This document shows, piece by piece, positions 61,588-64,000 of a stretch of 64,000 nt of DNA (the stretch's first letter is position 1; every line of letters starts with the position of its first letter). The notes beneath the pieces were generated by a model. That model worked only from the letters and a program-made list of their open reading frames with translations. It had not been told where the DNA came from and searched no databases. The stretch comes from Dyadobacter subterraneus (GTDB lineage Bacteria; Bacteroidota; Bacteroidia; Cytophagales; Spirosomataceae). The stretch is from assembly GCF_015221875.1 (NCBI RefSeq), contig NZ_JACYGY010000002.1, forward strand, positions 1,363,573-1,427,572, read 5' to 3'. The position numbers and the translations under genes are program-made.

Positions 61588-61632
61588 CCCTTCTTTGCGC
61601 TTTTGCCTTCGCGCCTTTGCGTGAAACCTTTA
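61588..61632. repeat. Family A repeat, half copy (A7)
   Basis: On the minus strand, the TAA stop of the next gene is followed at once by AGGTTTCACGCAAAG and then further GCGAAGG/GCGCAAAG units. The matching second arm is not visible, so this is a half element. It begins exactly at the stop codon. Confidence 0.65.
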
Positions 61633-62793
61633 AAGATACCTTAACCACTTTTTCTCCCGATGTGCAGCCTTATACTTTGAATACCAGACACACAAAGGAT
61701 AAAGTGAAAGCACGACAAAAGCCCAGATCAGGTAAATGTAAGGAAGTTCAACCCCGGATCCAGTTTCTGGCCGTCCAAACTTAAATGCACCGAAAGGCAG
61801 GTCTTTCCATGTAAATCCCTGCGCAAACACCATCACAAACATCAATGAATGAACCAGATACCAATGCAAAAGAAAATAAAACAAAGGCACCTTGCCATAG
61901 ATAGATACAAACCGCGTAAATCCATTTTTTACACCATCAGCCAAAGCAAGAAACAAAAACGAAATACCTAATGTAACTGATGCATAAAGCAAGGAAGGCG
62001 GATATTTGGAAACATTCATAAAAGACAGAAACGTAAAAACGGCATTTTTCTGCACCGACCAAGGTGATTGATCCCCGTAAAAATTAGTATATCGCAGAAC
62101 AGTAAAAAATGCCAGCAAACCGATTCCAATGAAAAACAAGGTTTTTCTTCTTTTTCCATCTTCAAGCAAAAATATTTGTCCACAACCATAACCAGCCAAC
62201 ATAATTCCAAGACAGGGAATAATTGGATAAAGAATGCCAAATGTGAAATTTGGCGTGACCTCAAAAATATTAAGCCGGAAAAAAAATGTCCAGATAACTT
62301 TCAAAACAGGATTTTCTTCGAAAGTAACATTGTCCAGAAGGTTATGACCAAAAATAATGATCAGCCCAATAATTCCGATGGTTCGTGATGATAACTTCAA
62401 TAACAAAGACAGGATAATAAACCCTGCGCCGATAGCTCCGATAACCTGCAAAACCAGTATCCTAAACTGAATATCAGCCCATAAAGCGAAATTGATAAGC
62501 GTAAATTCCAAAAGAATCAGCCACAAACCACGACTTATAAGAAACTTCCTGCCGGCAGAAATGTCCTGATTGTTTTTCAGGGAAATAAAAGCTGACGTTC
62601 CGGATAAAAAAACGAAAGTTGGTGCGCAAAGATGCGTGATCCACCGTGTCAGAAATAACCCGGTAGTCGTGGTATTAAAGTCCAGAGGGCTTTGTGTCAG
62701 GGACGTCGTATGCATCAGATCACGCACATGGTCCAAAGCCATAATGATCATGACCAAACCTCTGGTAAAATCAATCGTATCAACGCGTTTCAT
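61630..62793 (-). CDS. HGSNAT-like (DUF1624) membrane acyltransferase
   Basis: The 387-residue protein has about ten hydrophobic segments and opens KRVDTIDFTRGLVMIIMALDHVRDLM, the heparan-alpha-glucosaminide N-acetyltransferase catalytic-domain signature with the essential His (DHVRD). Other traits are FLSGTSAFI and LYPIIPCLGIMLAGYG. Such proteins move acetyl groups across membranes onto sugars. The acceptor here is unknown. The stop codon touches a family A repeat. Confidence 0.85.
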   Translation of the reverse strand: MKRVDTIDFTRGLVMIIMALDHVRDLMHTTSLTQSPLDFNTTTTGLFLTRWITHLCAPTFVFLSGTSAFISLKNNQDISAGRKFLISRGLWLILLEFTLINFALWADIQFRILVLQVIGAIGAGFIILSLLLKLSSRTIGIIGLIIIFGHNLLDNVTFEENPVLKVIWTFFFRLNIFEVTPNFTFGILYPIIPCLGIMLAGYGCGQIFLLEDGKRRKTLFFIGIGLLAFFTVLRYTNFYGDQSPWSVQKNAVFTFLSFMNVSKYPPSLLYASVTLGISFLFLALADGVKNGFTRFVSIYGKVPLFYFLLHWYLVHSLMFVMVFAQGFTWKDLPFGAFKFGRPETGSGVELPYIYLIWAFVVLSLYPLCVWYSKYKAAHREKKWLRYL

Positions 62794-62918
62794 AACCGGA
62801 GTGAGTTGTGTTTAGTAGCAAAAGTCTAAAAATAAGAAGTTTACTGATTGCAAAAACTGATTTGGTACAGTTCTTTTCCCTAATTTGTTAAAAGTCTACT
62901 CACTCCTGATCATTATTC

Positions 62919-63872
62919 ATGGCCCAAGAATCAAAACTTCCTATTTACGGCGCGCTCGGCGCCAATATCGGGATTGCAGTTATCAAATTTATCGCCGCAT
63001 CAGTCACCGGCAGTTCTGCCATGCTTTCGGAAGGAATTCACAGCACGGTAGATTCCGGAAATGAATTATTGCTGCTTTTAGGCATCAGCAGAAGCAAAAA
63101 ACCAGCCGATCAGGGACATCCGTTTGGTCATGGGAAAGAACTTTATTTCTGGGCGTTGATCGTGGGAATTTTAATTTTTGCATTGGGTGGCGGTATGTCT
63201 TTGTATGAAGGAATCACACATATTGAGCATCCTGAACCGCTAAAAGATCCAAAATGGAATTATATCGTGCTGGCAGTTTCCATGTTTTTTGAAGGCGGGT
63301 CGCTGATTATAGCCGTCAAAAAATTCAATGAGCTGAGGGGAAAAGGTACTTTCTGGAGTGAATTGCGATCAAGTAAAGATCCTTCACTTTTTGCTGTGAT
63401 TTATGAAGATGCCGCGGCTCTGGCTGGTTTGATTACCGCATTTTTTGGTGTTTTCCTTGGTCATTATTTCAACAATCCGCTTTTTGACGGCGTTGCTTCC
63501 ATCGTGATTGGTATCATCTTGTGTGTTGTGGCCGTAGTGATGGTAATTGAGAGCAGAAAATTACTGGTTGGTGAAAGTGCTCAATCGGATATCGTCCGTG
63601 GAATTTATGAACTGGTCAATCAGGATTCTGATGTTTCTACGGTTTATTATCCGTTAACCATGCATCTTTCTCCAAACGAAATTTTACTGGCACTTGATGT
63701 CCAATTTAGAAAAGATATTAGCTTGAAAGAACTTGTAGAAGCCGTCAGTCGGACAGAAAGCAATATCAAAGCTGCTTTTCCGGATGTGAAAAGAATTTAC
63801 ATTGAAGCCAGAAATCTGGCAAAATCGGGAGAACAAATTGCACAGGAGTATAGGGAAAAGGAGGAATTATAA
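62919..63872 (+). CDS. Cation diffusion facilitator (CDF) metal exporter
   Basis: The 317-residue protein has the CDF membrane domain with about six segments: GALGANIGIAVIKFIAASVTGS (TM1), SEGIHSTVDSGNELLLLLG (metal site A with His and Asp), GHPFGHGKELYFWALIVG (family signature) and YEDAAALAGLITAF (TM5 site). A ~90-residue cytoplasmic C-terminal domain follows. It exports divalent metal (zinc, iron or similar) using proton exchange. The ATG has no close upstream gene on its strand. Confidence 0.93.
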   Translation: MAQESKLPIYGALGANIGIAVIKFIAASVTGSSAMLSEGIHSTVDSGNELLLLLGISRSKKPADQGHPFGHGKELYFWALIVGILIFALGGGMSLYEGITHIEHPEPLKDPKWNYIVLAVSMFFEGGSLIIAVKKFNELRGKGTFWSELRSSKDPSLFAVIYEDAAALAGLITAFFGVFLGHYFNNPLFDGVASIVIGIILCVVAVVMVIESRKLLVGESAQSDIVRGIYELVNQDSDVSTVYYPLTMHLSPNEILLALDVQFRKDISLKELVEAVSRTESNIKAAFPDVKRIYIEARNLAKSGEQIAQEYREKEEL

Positions 63873-63882
63873 TGTTTGACTT

Positions 63883-63908
63883 CGGCTTTCGGCGGTCGGC
63901 AATCGGTT
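63883..63908. repeat. Family B heptad repeat after the CDF stop codon
   Basis: Ten bases after the TAA stop, degenerate heptads CGGCTTT, CGGCGGT, CGGCAAT and CGG follow in tandem, the same family as at 10874, 10974 and 16351. No second arm is visible before the window end. The bases from 63909 to 64000 are AT-rich and hold no feature I can name. Confidence 0.6.
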
Positions 63909-64000
63909 GAGGATTGCGATTTGAAATACTAATTCAGAAATGTTTTTACGGGTAAATACCGTGTAAAAAAAGCTTCTTTTTAAGACTCGAAATATATTAT

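Noticed and set aside
11861..61632. CRISPR array formed by the family A repeats
   Set aside because: The copies are scattered over 50 kb, differ in sequence, and have no regular spacers.

Overview
The window looks like chromosomal DNA from a Bacteroidota bacterium of the Cytophagales type (Dyadobacter/Spirosoma-like). I infer this from the gene families (CarboxypepD_reg-type TonB receptor, FIST/histidine-kinase cascade, fused chelatase I/D subunit, ligase-associated repair cassette, DUF5618), from promoter-like TAnnTTTG elements, and from gaps filled with degenerate palindromic repeats. I see no rRNA, CRISPR array, phage module or insertion sequence.

Layout. 1-2090: end of a glycosyltransferase gene, rsmG, a small unknown gene, tRNA-Asn(GUU) and a strong terminator. 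2091-3537: AT-rich accessory patch with a Panacea-domain (antitoxin-like) gene overlapping a two-helix membrane protein, preceded by a palindromic operator candidate. 3534-6897 (minus): four-gene photorepair operon with a domain-permuted photolyase, a flavin reductase, a 49-residue DUF2256 protein and a second photolyase-like protein that has lost its Fe-S cysteines. 6958-24341 (minus): mostly a cobalamin region. It holds cbiP, cobD, cbiB, a fused chelatase I/D subunit, an AdoCbl riboswitch driving an import operon (binding protein, permease, ATPase) that continues into pduO and cobU, then cobT, cobS and cobC. Unrelated small genes lie among these.

24479-33637: DNA-repair island. The ligase-associated set (MBL exonuclease, ATP-dependent ligase, DEXH helicase, PdeM phosphoesterase) is split by an antisense vapBC-like toxin-antitoxin pair. 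A minus-strand radical-SAM/partner repair operon follows, with a palindromic operator at its predicted start point. 33751-40440 (minus): esterase lipoprotein, CDGSH protein, then a signalling operon (FIST sensor, PAS histidine kinase, response regulator, REC-PAS-HK-REC hybrid). 40584-50345: dgt, an RluE-like pseudouridine synthase, nagB-like deaminase, GMC oxidoreductase, YccF, quinone oxidoreductase, CPBP protease, a TetR-like/ABC1-kinase pair and a GNAT. 50467-63872: PepSY protein and siderophore-type TonB receptor, an ECF sigma factor with a membrane-anchored barrel-like partner, a lipoprotein, a hydrolase, a BtuB-like TonB receptor, an AI-2E transporter, an HGSNAT-like membrane protein and a CDF metal exporter.

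The most striking pattern outside genes is two families of repeats placed at or within about 20 nt of stop codons. Family A has CACAGAG/CGCAAAG/CGCAGAG arms (seven copies, all 3' of minus-strand genes). Family B is a degenerate 7-base repeat (CGGCNNT or CGCTAAN). A third 7-base type (GAATGAT) forms an 18-bp hairpin inserted in a variable arm of the B12 riboswitch. The B12 importer, the BtuB-like receptor about 42 kb away and the cob genes plausibly form one uptake and salvage or biosynthesis network. The corrin-ring genes, including a cobN-type large chelatase subunit, are not in this window.
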